Made by a program: the position numbers and the translations under genes
Shown: positions 26,901-35,018 of the stretch, in pieces
Numbering within the stretch: position 1 is the stretch's first letter
How the letters are laid out: every line of letters begins with the position of its first letter
Notes under the pieces: generated by a model
Told to the model about the DNA's origin: nothing
The model's database searches: none
The model's input: the letters and a program-made list of their open reading frames with translations, nothing else
DNA from: CAZIVE01 sp964542435
GTDB taxonomy: Bacteria > Bacteroidota > Bacteroidia > Bacteroidales > Tannerellaceae
Length of the DNA stretch: 43,075 nt
Direction of reading: 5' to 3'
Assembly: GCA_964542435.1 (NCBI GenBank)
Contig: CAZIVE010000011.1
Span: forward strand, 1-43,075

Positions 26901-27199
26901 AGTTGGTCGGTATGCGTACGTGGGGCGGCATCATCGGCATCAGCGGACCGCTGCCGTATATTGACGGTACAGACATCCGCGTTCCGTTCTTCACAGGTTA
27001 CGATCCGAAGACAGGCGACTGGATCATCGAGAATCATGGTGTCGATCCCGACATTCAGGTTGACAACGATCCGATCAAGGAATGGAACGGCGAAGACCAG
27101 CAGCTGAACGCTGCGATCCAGGAGGTCATGAAACAACTTCCATCGCGTAAGCCGATTCCTCCGGTTCCTGCTCCAAGAAACTGGGGAGACAAGAAGTAA
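23933..27199 (+). CDS. Tricorn-like S41 family protease with PD40 propeller
   Basis: 1088 residues from ATG 23933, which puts the signal peptide (HLLQLLLIAAVPSVVVSAANEA) at the N terminus. The first half has WD40-like PD40 repeats (FPRFSPDGKTIAFTGQYDG, WTPDGKSIVYR, WSPDGKYIAYISDATGETEIY) that form two propellers. A low-complexity Ala/Lys-rich linker lies at about 560-585. Then come a C1 domain, a PDZ domain (about 780-860) and the S41 core with H750 (LQCGHAYVSPG) and the serine segment NKYSASDGDLF (S972/S974). Tricorn cuts peptides in a closed chamber; this version is exported, so it probably acts in the periplasm. A hairpin terminator follows. Confidence 0.93.
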   Translation: MKIKHLLQLLLIAAVPSVVVSAANEARLLRFPATNGEEIAFSYAGDLYKVSINGGEAQRLTSHVGYEMFPRFSPDGKTIAFTGQYDGNTEVYKITADGGEPVRLTYTATNSRDDLGDRMGPNNIVMTWTPDGKSIVYRNRISDGFDGRLFTVSIDGGLSQRIPLPEGGFCSYSPDGKMLAYNRTMREFRTWKYYLGGMADDIWIYNPEKKTVDNITNNPAQDIFPMWVGNEIYFLSARDHIMNVFVYNADTKQTSKVTNFDLYDVKFPSTNGKMIVFENGGYIYKLDPATKKYDKVNITLNSDNIYARNEIKNGADNLNAASLTADGNRLAVTARGEVFNVPVEKGVTRNITRSAGANDREGNWSPDGKYIAYISDATGETEIYMQPADGSETIQLTKNNDTYIRNILWSNDSKKIVYSDRKNRLKMVDIATKAVTTIAEEPKGEFDDYSISPDNKWIAYTRPADNQFSIIYLYNLDTKKEYPVTDKWYSSNSPEFSTDGKYLIFASSRDFDPTYSQIEWNYAYNNMEGVYLALLSKDTPSPFMLKDGNTESAQKEAAAAPADSKKKGDAKATKDDTKAAPAVTVNFDPDGIMDRIIHLPLDGGNYGNFFSDGKKVYYSGRKGTHVYDLEKQKDTEVCSARMFVAPGGKKAAFYKGNSIYVMDLPSGKADLDKAVDLSNMKINVDYSKEWAQIFDEAWRAYRDGFYEENMHGKDWKALKAKYEVLVPYAKTRIDLNYIIGEMISELQCGHAYVSPGEKPVVPRVYTGLLGAQVSKDKSGFYRIDKIYEGASWSDKLRSPLREAGVDAKVGEYVVAIDGIPTNTVNDMYQLLVGKANVPTELSLSSKAELAGARKVVINPLDNEYPLVHYEWVQNNIKTVEKASNGKIGYIYIPDMGPDGLNEFARYYYPQIDKEGLIIDDRANGGGNVSPMILERLNREVYRATMRRGSTMIGTIPDGTQVGPKVCLINKYSASDGDLFPWGFRALGIGKLVGMRTWGGIIGISGPLPYIDGTDIRVPFFTGYDPKTGDWIIENHGVDPDIQVDNDPIKEWNGEDQQLNAAIQEVMKQLPSRKPIPPVPAPRNWGDKK

Positions 27200-27203
27200 A
27201 TTT

Positions 27204-27235
27204 GAAAAGAGCGGACTGTAAAGCCCGCTCTTTTC
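27204..27235. terminator. Hairpin terminator after the tricorn-like gene
   Basis: GAAAAGAGCGG (27204-27214) pairs with CCGCTCTTTTC (27225-27235), an 11-bp stem with a 10-base loop. The U-run is part of the stem, so termination may be moderate. Confidence 0.7.
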
Positions 27236-27348
27236 ATGTCTATACCTTTCATTCGCCTCTTTTCGGGACGGAAGTTTCGGTTTCTTTGCATGCGAGTTTT
27301 GTTATAGCTTCTATAGTTTAAGTCGCAAGATATGTCTTTGCATCTATT

Positions 27349-27563
27349 GCATATATTTGGAAGTCACTTTTATAATGAGTTAATCTATATCGCATATATT
27401 TTGATGTCACTATTCTAATGAAATAATATGTATTGCATATATTTTGATGTCACTTTTATAACACTACAATTTAGTTTACATATTTATTGATCTCACTTTT
27501 ATAGTAATCTAATTTGTATCACATATATTTTGATGTCACTATTATAGCGAAACAACTAAATAC
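27349..27563. repeat. 43-bp tandem repeat array, five units
   Basis: Units start at 27349, 27392, 27435, 27478 and 27521, each exactly 43 bp. The best kept part of each unit is (G/A)CATATATTTTGATGTCAC, followed by an AT-rich, more variable half with a TTTATA-like segment. The unit is very AT-rich, unlike the flanking genes. The gap 27200-27704 otherwise holds only the terminator at its left and the promoter of the U32 gene at its right. Confidence 0.92.
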
Positions 27564-27656
27564 AAACGAAAAGAGCCCTTCATCACGAGCTATCTTTACC
27601 GAATAAATCGTAAAGGAGAAGAAGGAAGCGATCCCCATTCATTCGGAAGGGTAATC

Positions 27657-27688
27657 TTTAGGAATGTCAGACGAAATACGTAACTTTG
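27657..27688 (+). promoter_or_regulatory. Promoter of the U32/thioesterase/dprA operon
   Basis: TAACTTTG at 27681-27688 with TTTA (one change from TTTG) at 27657-27660, spacer 20, and ATG at 27705. Confidence 0.65.
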
Positions 27689-27704
27689 CAACAAACGATT
27701 AGAT

Positions 27705-28967
27705 ATGGATGTAAAAGATTTTGAGATTATGGCACCTGTCGGTTCGTATGAATCGCTTATGGCGGCCATCAAAGGCGGAGCGGACTCGGTTTACTTCGGT
27801 GTCGAAGGTCTGAATATGCGTTCGCGCTCGTCCGCGAACTTTACAGTGGATGACCTGAGGCAGATCGCCGACATCTGCAAGGAACACGGACTGAAAAGCT
27901 ATCTGACGGTCAATACGATCATCTATGGCGAAGATATTCCTCTGATGAGATCCGTCATCGACGCAGCTCATGCGGCAGGAGTATCGGCCATCATTGCATG
28001 TGACGTGGCCGCCATGAGTTATGCCAACCAGATCGGGCAGGAGGTGCATCTTTCCACACAGCTTAATATCTCCAACATCGAAGCGCTCAAGTTTTATTCA
28101 AGTTTTGCCGACGTCGTCGTATTGGCGCGGGAACTGAACCTGGAGCAGGTGCGCGAAATACATGAAAAAATCTTGAACGAGCATATCTGTGGACCCAAAG
28201 GTGGACTGATCCGTATCGAGATGTTCGCGCATGGAGCTCTCTGCATGGCGATCTCCGGCAAGTGCTACCTCAGCCTTCACGAGATGAACGCTTCCGCCAA
28301 TCGTGGCGCTTGCATGCAGATCTGCCGCCGTTCGTATCATGTCTTCGACACGGATGGTGAGGTGGAGCTGGATGTGGAGAATCCCTGCATCATGTCGCCG
28401 AAGGATCTGAAGACGATTCATTTCATGAACAAGATGATCGATGCCGGTGTGCGCGTCTTCAAGATCGAAGGCAGAGCGCGCGGACCGGAATATGTGCTGA
28501 CGGTCGTGAAATGCTATAAGGAGGCGATTCGTGCCGTGTGCGACGGAAGCTATTCCGACGAGAAGATTGCGGATTGGAACGAGCGTCTGGCTACGGTCTT
28601 CAACCGCGGCTTCTGGAACGGTTATTATCTGGGACAGCGTCTGGGCGAATGGACCAGCAAATACGGTTCGTCGGCTACGCGTCAGAAGGTATATGTGGCG
28701 CGCGGCGTGAAATACTTCAGCGGACTGGGCGTGGCGGAGTTCGAAATGGAATCCGGAACGCTCGACGCCGGCGATGAGATCCTGATCACAGGACCTACGA
28801 CGGGAGCCATCATGCAGACGGCGGATGACATTCGCGTCGAGCTTCAACCGGTGAAGCAGACGGTCAAGGGAGATCATTTCTCGATCAAGGTGAATGAGAA
28901 GATCCGTCCGTCGGATCGTTTGTATAAAATGGTAAAAGTGGATCACTCGAAACAATTGGAATCATGA
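27705..28967 (+). CDS. U32 family protein, TrhP/YegQ-like
   Basis: 420 residues. The opening 'FEIMAPVGSYESLMAAIKGGADSVYFGVEGLNMR' and the segment 'EMFAHGALCMAISGKCYLSLHEMNASANRGACMQICRRSYHV' with four conserved cysteines are the U32 signature. In Escherichia coli the YegQ relative (TrhP) is needed for prephenate-dependent 5-hydroxylation of tRNA uridine 34; older annotation calls the family collagenase-like peptidases. A role in tRNA modification is the best guess for this intracellular protein, which has no signal peptide. It overlaps the thioesterase gene by four bases (ATGA). Confidence 0.88.
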   Translation: MDVKDFEIMAPVGSYESLMAAIKGGADSVYFGVEGLNMRSRSSANFTVDDLRQIADICKEHGLKSYLTVNTIIYGEDIPLMRSVIDAAHAAGVSAIIACDVAAMSYANQIGQEVHLSTQLNISNIEALKFYSSFADVVVLARELNLEQVREIHEKILNEHICGPKGGLIRIEMFAHGALCMAISGKCYLSLHEMNASANRGACMQICRRSYHVFDTDGEVELDVENPCIMSPKDLKTIHFMNKMIDAGVRVFKIEGRARGPEYVLTVVKCYKEAIRAVCDGSYSDEKIADWNERLATVFNRGFWNGYYLGQRLGEWTSKYGSSATRQKVYVARGVKYFSGLGVAEFEMESGTLDAGDEILITGPTTGAIMQTADDIRVELQPVKQTVKGDHFSIKVNEKIRPSDRLYKMVKVDHSKQLES

Positions 28968-29371
28968 AAGAATATCTGTTCAAACACGAAGACATGGTAC
29001 GCGACTACGAATGCGACCTGCAGGGTGTAGTCAACAATGCGAATTATCAGCATTACATGGAGCACACACGTCATCTTTTTCTCGAGTCGCTTCATGAGAA
29101 TTTCGGAGTGCTCCACGATCGCGGCATCGATATCTTCGTCTCCCGCGTCGAGATCCAATACAAACATTCCCTGCACAGCGGCGATTCGTATATCTCCTGT
29201 CTGAACTTGCATCGCAGCGGCGTGAAGATGGTTTTCGAGCAGGACATCTATCGACAGCAGGACGGCAGTCTCGCAGCCCGCGGGACCATCGATTCGGTCG
29301 TGGTTGACCATGGGAAGCTGACGCGCGGTGAATACTTTGACGAACTCCTATCCAAAATTACCCATCCATGA
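28964..29371 (+). CDS. Hotdog-fold acyl-CoA thioesterase (4HBT/YbgC type)
   Basis: 135 residues. The start 'VRDYECDLQGVVNNANYQHYMEHTRHLFLE' has the YbgC-type D-x-x-G-V-V-N-N-A-x-Y motif with the active-site acidic residue of the family. The core 'RVEIQYKHSLHSGDSYI' follows. Such enzymes hydrolyse acyl-CoA or related thioesters; substrate unknown. It is translationally coupled on both sides by 4-base ATGA overlaps with the U32 gene and dprA. Confidence 0.88.
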   Translation: MKEYLFKHEDMVRDYECDLQGVVNNANYQHYMEHTRHLFLESLHENFGVLHDRGIDIFVSRVEIQYKHSLHSGDSYISCLNLHRSGVKMVFEQDIYRQQDGSLAARGTIDSVVVDHGKLTRGEYFDELLSKITHP

Positions 29372-30486
29372 CGGAAGATCCTCGTTTCTACCAAATAGCC
29401 TTGACTCTGATTAACGGAATCGGAAGCTCACACATCCGTGAACTGATCCGCTGCTTTGGCGATGCCGAAGCTCTGTTCCACCAAACCAAGAAGACGCTTC
29501 AAGCCATTCCATCTGTCGGTCCTGCTTTGTGTGATGCGGTGAATGATCACACTCTTTTCCTTCGTGCCGAGAAGGAGCTGGACTTTATCGATAAGAACGA
29601 CATCCGCATTTACTGCATACAGGATGAGGATTATCCGAAGCGTCTCCGCGAGTGCAACGATGCTCCGTATATCTTTTTCTTCAAGGGAAATGCCGATCTG
29701 AATGCTTCCTATGTCATCAGTATCGTCGGCACGCGCATGGCTACCGATTATGGTAAATCCGTCACAGAGAAATTCGTTGCCGGATTGGCTGAGAAATTTC
29801 CGAATCTTCTCGTGGTAAGCGGACTTGCCTACGGCATCGACATCAGCTCGCATCGTGCTGCACTTGCCAACGGACTTCCCACCGTTGCCGTCCTCGGTCA
29901 TGGATTGGATCGGATCTATCCTTTTGTCCATCGCCAGACCGCCACGGAGATGCAACAGAACGGCGGATTGCTCACGGAGTTCCTGAGCGGCACGGATCCC
30001 GATCGTCCCAACTTCGTCCGCAGAAATCGCATTGTGGCAGGTTTGTCGGATGCGACGATCGTGGTGGAATCCGCCGAGAAAGGCGGTTCGCTTATTACAG
30101 CCGAGATGGCGTTGTCTTATCAGCGGGAACTGTATGCTTTCCCCGGTCGCACCGACGATCCGCATTCCAAAGGTTGCAATCAGCTGATCCGAAAGAACAA
30201 AGCGGGATTGATTACCTCCGCAGAAGAGTTCATCGAAGCAATGGGATGGGACGATCGATGTCTTTCCGTTAAGGTAAATCTTCCGCAGCAGACCAAGCTT
30301 CTGTTTCCGGATAAGGAGGAATATCGTCAGGTCGTAGATCTGCTTCAGCAAAACAAGGAGATGCACGTCAACCAACTCTCCGTTGCCTTATCGCTTCCGA
30401 TGAGTCAGCTATCAAATATCCTGTTTGATATGGAGATGGAAGGACTCATCAAGAACATGCCGGGCAATATTTATAGACTGAATTGA
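29368..30486 (+). CDS. dprA: DNA-processing protein DprA
   Basis: 372 residues. An N-terminal SAM-like helical region is followed by the Rossmann-like core: SIVGTRMATDYGKSVTEKFV, VVSGLAYGIDISSHRAAL, VAVLGHGLDRIYP, GGLLTEF, PNFVRRNRIVAGLSDATIVVESAEKGGSLITA, and FPGRTDDPHSKGCNQLI. A winged-helix DML1-like domain ends the protein. DprA loads RecA on incoming single-stranded DNA in natural transformation and is present in most bacteria, so it does not by itself prove competence. Confidence 0.96.
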   Translation: MTEDPRFYQIALTLINGIGSSHIRELIRCFGDAEALFHQTKKTLQAIPSVGPALCDAVNDHTLFLRAEKELDFIDKNDIRIYCIQDEDYPKRLRECNDAPYIFFFKGNADLNASYVISIVGTRMATDYGKSVTEKFVAGLAEKFPNLLVVSGLAYGIDISSHRAALANGLPTVAVLGHGLDRIYPFVHRQTATEMQQNGGLLTEFLSGTDPDRPNFVRRNRIVAGLSDATIVVESAEKGGSLITAEMALSYQRELYAFPGRTDDPHSKGCNQLIRKNKAGLITSAEEFIEAMGWDDRCLSVKVNLPQQTKLLFPDKEEYRQVVDLLQQNKEMHVNQLSVALSLPMSQLSNILFDMEMEGLIKNMPGNIYRLN

Positions 30487-30508
30487 AATAGCGGTTTGCT
30501 TAAATACG

Positions 30509-30516
30509 TACATTTG
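30509..30516 (+). promoter_or_regulatory. -7 element of nadB promoter
   Basis: TACATTTG, 21 bases before ATG 30538. A TTG at 30483-30485 lies 23 bases upstream and may be the -33 element. Confidence 0.55.
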
Positions 30517-30537
30517 TAACATAAACATAATATCTCG

Positions 30538-32130
30538 ATGACTAAAAAGTTCGATTTCTTGATTATAGGTTCCGGAATTGCTGGGATGAGCTTCGCTCTG
30601 AAGGTAGCCGGAAAGGGATCAGTAGCACTGATCTGTAAGTCCGGATTGGAAGAGGCGAACACATTCTTCGCACAAGGTGGCGTTGCTTCGGTGACCAATC
30701 TCCAGGTGGATAACTTTGACAAACACATCCAGGACACCATGATTGCGGGCGACTTCCTGAGTGACCGCGCCGCTGTTGAACAGGTGGTTCGCAATGCGCC
30801 TTCGCAAATCAAGGAACTGGTCAGCTGGGGCGTCCATTTCGATAAAGATGCCAACGGCAATTACGATCTGCATCGTGAAGGCGGACACTCCGAATTCCGC
30901 ATCCTTCATCATAAGGACAACACCGGCGCCGAGATTCAGGATAGTCTGATTCAGGCCATCAAGGATCATCCGAACATCACCGTTTTCGAGAATCATTTCG
31001 CCATCGAGATCCTCACGCAGCATCATCTGGGCGTTGAGGTGACGCGTCAGACTCCCGACATCCAATGCTATGGCGCATACGTCATGGATATGAAGACAGG
31101 AAAGATCGACACGTTCCTTTCCAAAATTACCTTGATGGCAACCGGTGGAATCGGTGCTGTCTATACCACGACGACCAATCCTGTCGTTGCTACCGGCGAT
31201 GGCATCGCAATGGTTTATCGTGCCAAAGGTACCGTTAAGGATATGGAGTTCGTGCAGTTCCATCCGACGGCTCTCTATCATCCCGGCGATCGCCCTTCGT
31301 TCCTGATTACGGAAGCGATGCGCGGTTATGGAGCTGTACTTCGTACGCTCGACGGTAAGGAATTCATGCAGAAGTATGACAAACGTCTGTCGCTTGCTCC
31401 CCGTGATATCGTAGCTCGTGCCATAGACAACGAAATGAAGAACCGTGGCGAAGATCATGTCTATCTCGACGTCACACATAAGAATGCCGAAGAGACAAAG
31501 GCTCATTTCCCCAATATCTACGAGAAATGCCTCAGCCTCGGCATCGACATCACCAAAGATTATATTCCCGTTGCACCCGCAGCTCATTATCTTTGCGGCG
31601 GCATCAAGGTCGATCTCAATGCACAGTCGTCCATCAATCGGCTCTATGCAGTCGGCGAATGCTCCTGCACAGGACTTCACGGCGGCAATCGTCTTGCCTC
31701 CAATTCTCTCATCGAAGCAGTCGTCTATGCAGATGCAGCAGCGCGTCATGGTCTTTCGGAGTTCAAAAATTATGATTTCCGTACCGACATTCCCGAATGG
31801 GATGACGAAGGCACGCGCTCTCCCGAAGAGATGGTCCTCATCACGCAAAGCATCAAGGAAGTTGGTCAGATCATGACCACATACGTCGGCATCGTCCGTT
31901 CCAATCTCCGTCTGAAACGCGCCTGGTCACGTCTCGACATTCTTTATGAGGAGACGGAAGATCTCTTCAAACGTTCGAAAGCCTCACGTGAGATCTGCGA
32001 GCTTCGCAACATGATCAACGTAGGTTATCTCATCATGCGCCAGGCCATGGAACGCAAGGAGAGTCGCGGATTGCATTACAACATCGATTATCCGCCCGTC
32101 AAGAAGGCCGACGATCCTTTTGCTGTGTAG
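30538..32130 (+). CDS. nadB: L-aspartate oxidase NadB
   Basis: 530 residues. The FAD-binding start LIIGSGIAGMSFALKVAGKG, the 'FFAQGGVASV' loop, 'HREGGHSEFRILHHKDNTG', 'FVQFHPTALYHPG', 'RGYGAVLRTLDGKEFM' and 'GIKVDLNAQSSINRLYAVGECSCTGLHGGNRLASNSLIE' are those of NadB rather than the related fumarate reductase. It oxidises L-aspartate to iminoaspartate, the substrate for NadA at 615-1601; under anoxia fumarate can be the electron acceptor. A terminator follows directly. Confidence 0.96.
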   Translation: MTKKFDFLIIGSGIAGMSFALKVAGKGSVALICKSGLEEANTFFAQGGVASVTNLQVDNFDKHIQDTMIAGDFLSDRAAVEQVVRNAPSQIKELVSWGVHFDKDANGNYDLHREGGHSEFRILHHKDNTGAEIQDSLIQAIKDHPNITVFENHFAIEILTQHHLGVEVTRQTPDIQCYGAYVMDMKTGKIDTFLSKITLMATGGIGAVYTTTTNPVVATGDGIAMVYRAKGTVKDMEFVQFHPTALYHPGDRPSFLITEAMRGYGAVLRTLDGKEFMQKYDKRLSLAPRDIVARAIDNEMKNRGEDHVYLDVTHKNAEETKAHFPNIYEKCLSLGIDITKDYIPVAPAAHYLCGGIKVDLNAQSSINRLYAVGECSCTGLHGGNRLASNSLIEAVVYADAAARHGLSEFKNYDFRTDIPEWDDEGTRSPEEMVLITQSIKEVGQIMTTYVGIVRSNLRLKRAWSRLDILYEETEDLFKRSKASREICELRNMINVGYLIMRQAMERKESRGLHYNIDYPPVKKADDPFAV

Positions 32131-32150
32131 ATAACTTTTATAAATGTTTT

Positions 32151-32191
32151 GAAGCCGCTCCGAATTGATTTCGTAGCGGCTTCAACTTTTT
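32151..32191 (+). terminator. Terminator of nadB
   Basis: GAAGCCGCT (32151-32159) pairs with AGCGGCTTC (32175-32183); a T-run at 32187-32191 follows. Confidence 0.85.
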
Positions 32192-32202
32192 GGAATGGTT
32201 TT

Positions 32203-33255
32203 TTATTTATCCTCTTTCCCTTTTTCCTCTTCCAACTTCTTTACAATACGGTCAAAGTCTGATTCAATTTGCTGGCGTTTGTTGAATTGGTCATATTCTT
32301 CGCCGGCTTTGTGATTGGCTTGAAGACTGCTGATGGTCCCCTTATTTGACAGCACCTTATAATCATTGAAGTTTAGGAATTTAGCAACACTGTTGGCAAA
32401 TTCCTCCATTGTGAAGGCGTTCCGCCTCTCAATCTGCATCTCAATATAGTCGAAGAAGGCATTGATGAGCCGTTCTAATTGTTGAATCTGGCTTTCGGTG
32501 AGATAATTTTTTGCAACCATCGCATCTCTTTTCAAAATGCGGCCTTTCGGGGCATGTTCCCACGTTTTCAATCCCATGAATTCTTTCTTGGCATCAGCAT
32601 TCCTATAGATGATTTCTGCTGCGGTCAAACCTGTTATGGCAAAATGAAACTTGTTTTGAATTGCTGCATAGAAATCACGCGCCGTTTGTGAGTTCTTATC
32701 ATAGTCGGCGCTGCATTCGGCAAAGATATCTGTGATCTTTTGATATACGCGCCGCTCACTGGCACGGATGGAACGAACTCGCTCCAGCAATTCTTCGAAA
32801 TAATCCTTGCCGAAATAACGACCGTTCTTCAGCCGTTCATCATCCATTACAAACCCCTTGATTATAAATTCTCTCAAGGTATTTGTCGCCCAAATACGGA
32901 ATTGCGTGGCTCGGGCTGAATTAACGCGATAACCAACAGAAATGATAGCGTCAAGATTGTAATAAGTAATAGATCTTTGAACAGATCTGTTTCCTTCCAT
33001 TCGAACTACCGAGAAATCCTCGGTAGTTGAATCTTTGTCCAATTCATTCTCTTTATAAATGTTATTGAGATGTAATCCGATATTATCGGCAGAACAATTG
33101 AATAGTAAAGCCATTTGGCTTTGAGTGAGCCAAACGGTCTCATTAGAAAGGATTGCTTCCACTTTTACTTTTCCTTCGGGTGTTGTGTAAAGCAGGAAAC
33201 TGCTCATCTCGTCCTGGACGCTTAAAGCTTTGGGCTTTTTGTTTTCTTTCTTCAT
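32203..33255 (-). CDS. RhuM family protein
   Basis: 350 residues from ATG 33255 (MKKENKKPKALSVQDEM). 'KVKVEAILSNETVWLTQSQMALLFNCSADNIGLHLNNIYKENELDKDSTTEDFSVVRMEGNRSVQRSITYYNLDAIISVGYRVNSARATQFRIWATNTLREFIIKGFVMDDERLKNG' is the RhuM core, named after a Salmonella pathogenicity-island gene. The first half resembles a Bro-N/KilA-like DNA-binding module. The C-terminal part is helical and highly charged. Its function is not established; genes of this kind often travel near restriction or other accessory loci. It is a lone accessory-type gene between nadB and rubrerythrin, with lower GC than its neighbours. Confidence 0.9.
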   Translation of the reverse strand: MKKENKKPKALSVQDEMSSFLLYTTPEGKVKVEAILSNETVWLTQSQMALLFNCSADNIGLHLNNIYKENELDKDSTTEDFSVVRMEGNRSVQRSITYYNLDAIISVGYRVNSARATQFRIWATNTLREFIIKGFVMDDERLKNGRYFGKDYFEELLERVRSIRASERRVYQKITDIFAECSADYDKNSQTARDFYAAIQNKFHFAITGLTAAEIIYRNADAKKEFMGLKTWEHAPKGRILKRDAMVAKNYLTESQIQQLERLINAFFDYIEMQIERRNAFTMEEFANSVAKFLNFNDYKVLSNKGTISSLQANHKAGEEYDQFNKRQQIESDFDRIVKKLEEEKGKEDK

Positions 33256-33265
33256 AATCTTGGTT

Positions 33266-33364
33266 TTATATGATTTGTATATATGCATCAAAGTCTTTGT
33301 TGTCGCATGCTTTACATGCAATCCTATTGATTATGCTTTGTGTGAGTAGCTCTTCTGTTTCCAT
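33266..33364 (-). CDS. Candidate 32-residue leader protein upstream of RhuM
   Basis: An open frame from ATG 33364 to TAA 33266 encodes METEELLTQSIINRIACKAC followed by 12 more residues. It starts 19 bases after a TATATTTG element and ends 10 bases before the RhuM start codon, so it would be the first cistron of that transcript. It has an acidic start and a CxxC pair (C17, C20). No family is recognised and length alone gives no proof of coding. Confidence 0.35.
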   Translation of the reverse strand: METEELLTQSIINRIACKACDNKDFDAYIQII

Positions 33365-33382
33365 GATGACGATTTAGTCTTA

Positions 33383-33390
33383 CAAATATA
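33383..33390 (-). promoter_or_regulatory. -7 element upstream of RhuM
   Basis: TATATTTG on the minus strand. A CAAA (TTTG) at 33403-33406 is only 12 bases away, so the -33 element is uncertain. Confidence 0.5.
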
Positions 33391-33483
33391 AGAAAACTAA
33401 GTCAAAGGAAGAAGGTTTTGGAGTAGTGAAATGAGAATTTGATTCAGATAACTTCTTCGGAAACATTGCCTATGCAAGATAAA

Positions 33484-33518
33484 AAACGGGAGAAAACCAC
33501 AAAGGTTTTCTCCCGTTT
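33484..33518 (-). terminator. Terminator of the rubrerythrin gene
   Basis: A perfect 15-bp stem (33484-33498 against 33504-33518) with a 5-base loop. On the minus strand the stem runs into a T-run (the A-run at 33481-33486 on the plus strand). Confidence 0.9.
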
Positions 33519-33537
33519 CCGTATATCGTTGAAACAA

Positions 33538-34116
33538 TTAATAGTTCTGTCTCATCGGCTCGAAGTATGCTTGCGGATGCAGACATGCCGGGCATTTCAT
33601 CGGAGCTTTCTTTGATTTGATTACGAAACCGCAGTTACGGCACTGCCAGAAGATTTCTTCATCTTTTTCGAACACTTTGCCCTTCTCTACATTATCGAGG
33701 AGTTTGCGATAACGTTTCTCATGTTCAGCTTCAACCTTAGCGATCATGCGGTAAGCAACGGCGATTTCCGGGAATCCTTCCTTCTCAGCGATGTCGCCGA
33801 AAGTAGGATAAAGTTCTGTCCACTCTTCATTCTCACCAGCTGCTGCAGCAGCGAGGTTCTCTTTCGTTGTAGCGATAACGCCGGCAGGATAAGACGCTGT
33901 GATTTCAACTGCACCGCCCTCGAGAAATTTGAAGAAACGCTCTGCATGTTCTTTTTCCTGTTCAGCTGTCTCAGCGAAAATGGCTGAGATCTGTTCAAAA
34001 CCCTCTTTCTTAGCAACACTTGCGAAGAATTTGTAACGACTTCTTGCCTGTGATTCACCGGCAAATGACTTCAACAGATTTTTCTCTGTTTCTGTTCCTT
34101 TAATACTTTTTCCCAT
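33538..34116 (-). CDS. rbr: Rubrerythrin
   Basis: 192 residues. The ferritin-like di-iron domain shows ESQARSRYKFFA, ETAEQEKEHAERFF, EKEGFPEIAVAYRM and VEAEHEKRYRKLL. The C-terminal rubredoxin-like domain has C-x-x-C pairs in WQCRNCGFV and MKCPACLHPQ. Rubrerythrin reduces hydrogen peroxide in the cytosol of anaerobes. It forms its own transcription unit with a strong terminator. I could not find a clean TAnnTTTG element in the AT-rich upstream stretch 34117-34211. Confidence 0.96.
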   Translation of the reverse strand: MGKSIKGTETEKNLLKSFAGESQARSRYKFFASVAKKEGFEQISAIFAETAEQEKEHAERFFKFLEGGAVEITASYPAGVIATTKENLAAAAAGENEEWTELYPTFGDIAEKEGFPEIAVAYRMIAKVEAEHEKRYRKLLDNVEKGKVFEKDEEIFWQCRNCGFVIKSKKAPMKCPACLHPQAYFEPMRQNY

Positions 34117-34211
34117 GTTATTTGATATTAAATAATTAATAAATAATCGTTCGCCTTTAATAACAACTTAGTTGCTTAAAAAGCTTTTCGATAAACATAT
34201 TTTGATGAAAT

Positions 34212-35018
34212 TTAGTTTTCCAGATGCGTTAGAGTGACGGAGCCCATCGAATTATGCTTGACTTCCGACGGATTGCCGCGATAGCTGATGTGCGCATTGC
34301 CCATGAGATCTGCGTTGAGACTTTTTTCCACGGTGATCTGCATGTTTCCGTTGCCGGCGATATTGCATTCTAGTTTGTCCACACGCAGGTCGAGTGCATT
34401 GACCTCTCCACTGCCGGCGATGTCGAACTTGCTTTTCTGAACAACACCCGCCAGATTTGCTATCCCTTTTCCTGCCATCTCGCAATTCAGTTCACGACTG
34501 TTTACCTTAAGTCCTTCAATGCCTGAATTGCCTGCCATGGAAACAGAAATCACGTTGGCAAGAACGTTGTCTGTAAAGTTTATGAAGCAATTTCCGGCCT
34601 CTTCGATTTTCATCTCGTCGGTCTGAAGCGGAGCGTCTATTTCAAATTTGATGGCTCCTGAAAGAGACACCTTCTTCAAGGCTGTAGAACTTATCGTGAC
34701 CTCGAATTGGGTCGGACGGATGTGTCTGTTTTTATATCTTCTTTTCGGTTTGACCACCAAAGTACTTCTCTTGACCTCGAATGTATAGATGTCGAAGATG
34801 TTCTTGTCGGTTGTTACCTGCATCTGCGGAGCGGTGGATGTCTGTGAATAATGCACGGTAATGAATGTCCCTTCCACTTGGACTTGATTGAAGTCTCCGA
34901 CGTTGACTGCTTGAGTCTGTACATTTGCGTCTCCTTGAACGGGAGTATTATTGCTGCAACTCATCACTAAAAATGCAATCGCTGCAAATGACAAAAGGAA
35001 TAGTTTTCTGAATCTCAT
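34212..35018 (-). CDS. DUF2807 (head GIN domain) lipoprotein
   Basis: 268 residues with a lipoprotein signal (AAIAFLVMSCSNN). The body is a repetitive right-handed beta-helix-like series with the opening 'VNVGDFNQVQVEGTFITVHYSQ' that marks DUF2807, and recurring pieces such as KVSLSGAIKFEI, VISVSMAGNSGIEGL, KFDIAGSGEVNALDL and LECNIAGNGNMQI. The family is very common in Bacteroidota and is thought to be an envelope adhesin-like or structural protein; no activity is known. It overlaps the upstream DUF2807 gene by four bases. Confidence 0.9.
   Translation of the reverse strand: MRFRKLFLLSFAAIAFLVMSCSNNTPVQGDANVQTQAVNVGDFNQVQVEGTFITVHYSQTSTAPQMQVTTDKNIFDIYTFEVKRSTLVVKPKRRYKNRHIRPTQFEVTISSTALKKVSLSGAIKFEIDAPLQTDEMKIEEAGNCFINFTDNVLANVISVSMAGNSGIEGLKVNSRELNCEMAGKGIANLAGVVQKSKFDIAGSGEVNALDLRVDKLECNIAGNGNMQITVEKSLNADLMGNAHISYRGNPSEVKHNSMGSVTLTHLEN

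Noticed and set aside
27349..27563. CRISPR array
   Set aside because: The 43-bp units are directly adjacent with no unique spacers and no cas genes are present. The same holds for the arrays at 6429 and 42777.
30619..31848. 409-codon antisense open frame opposite nadB
   Set aside because: nadB has full family motifs; the antisense frame has no recognisable domain or promoter.
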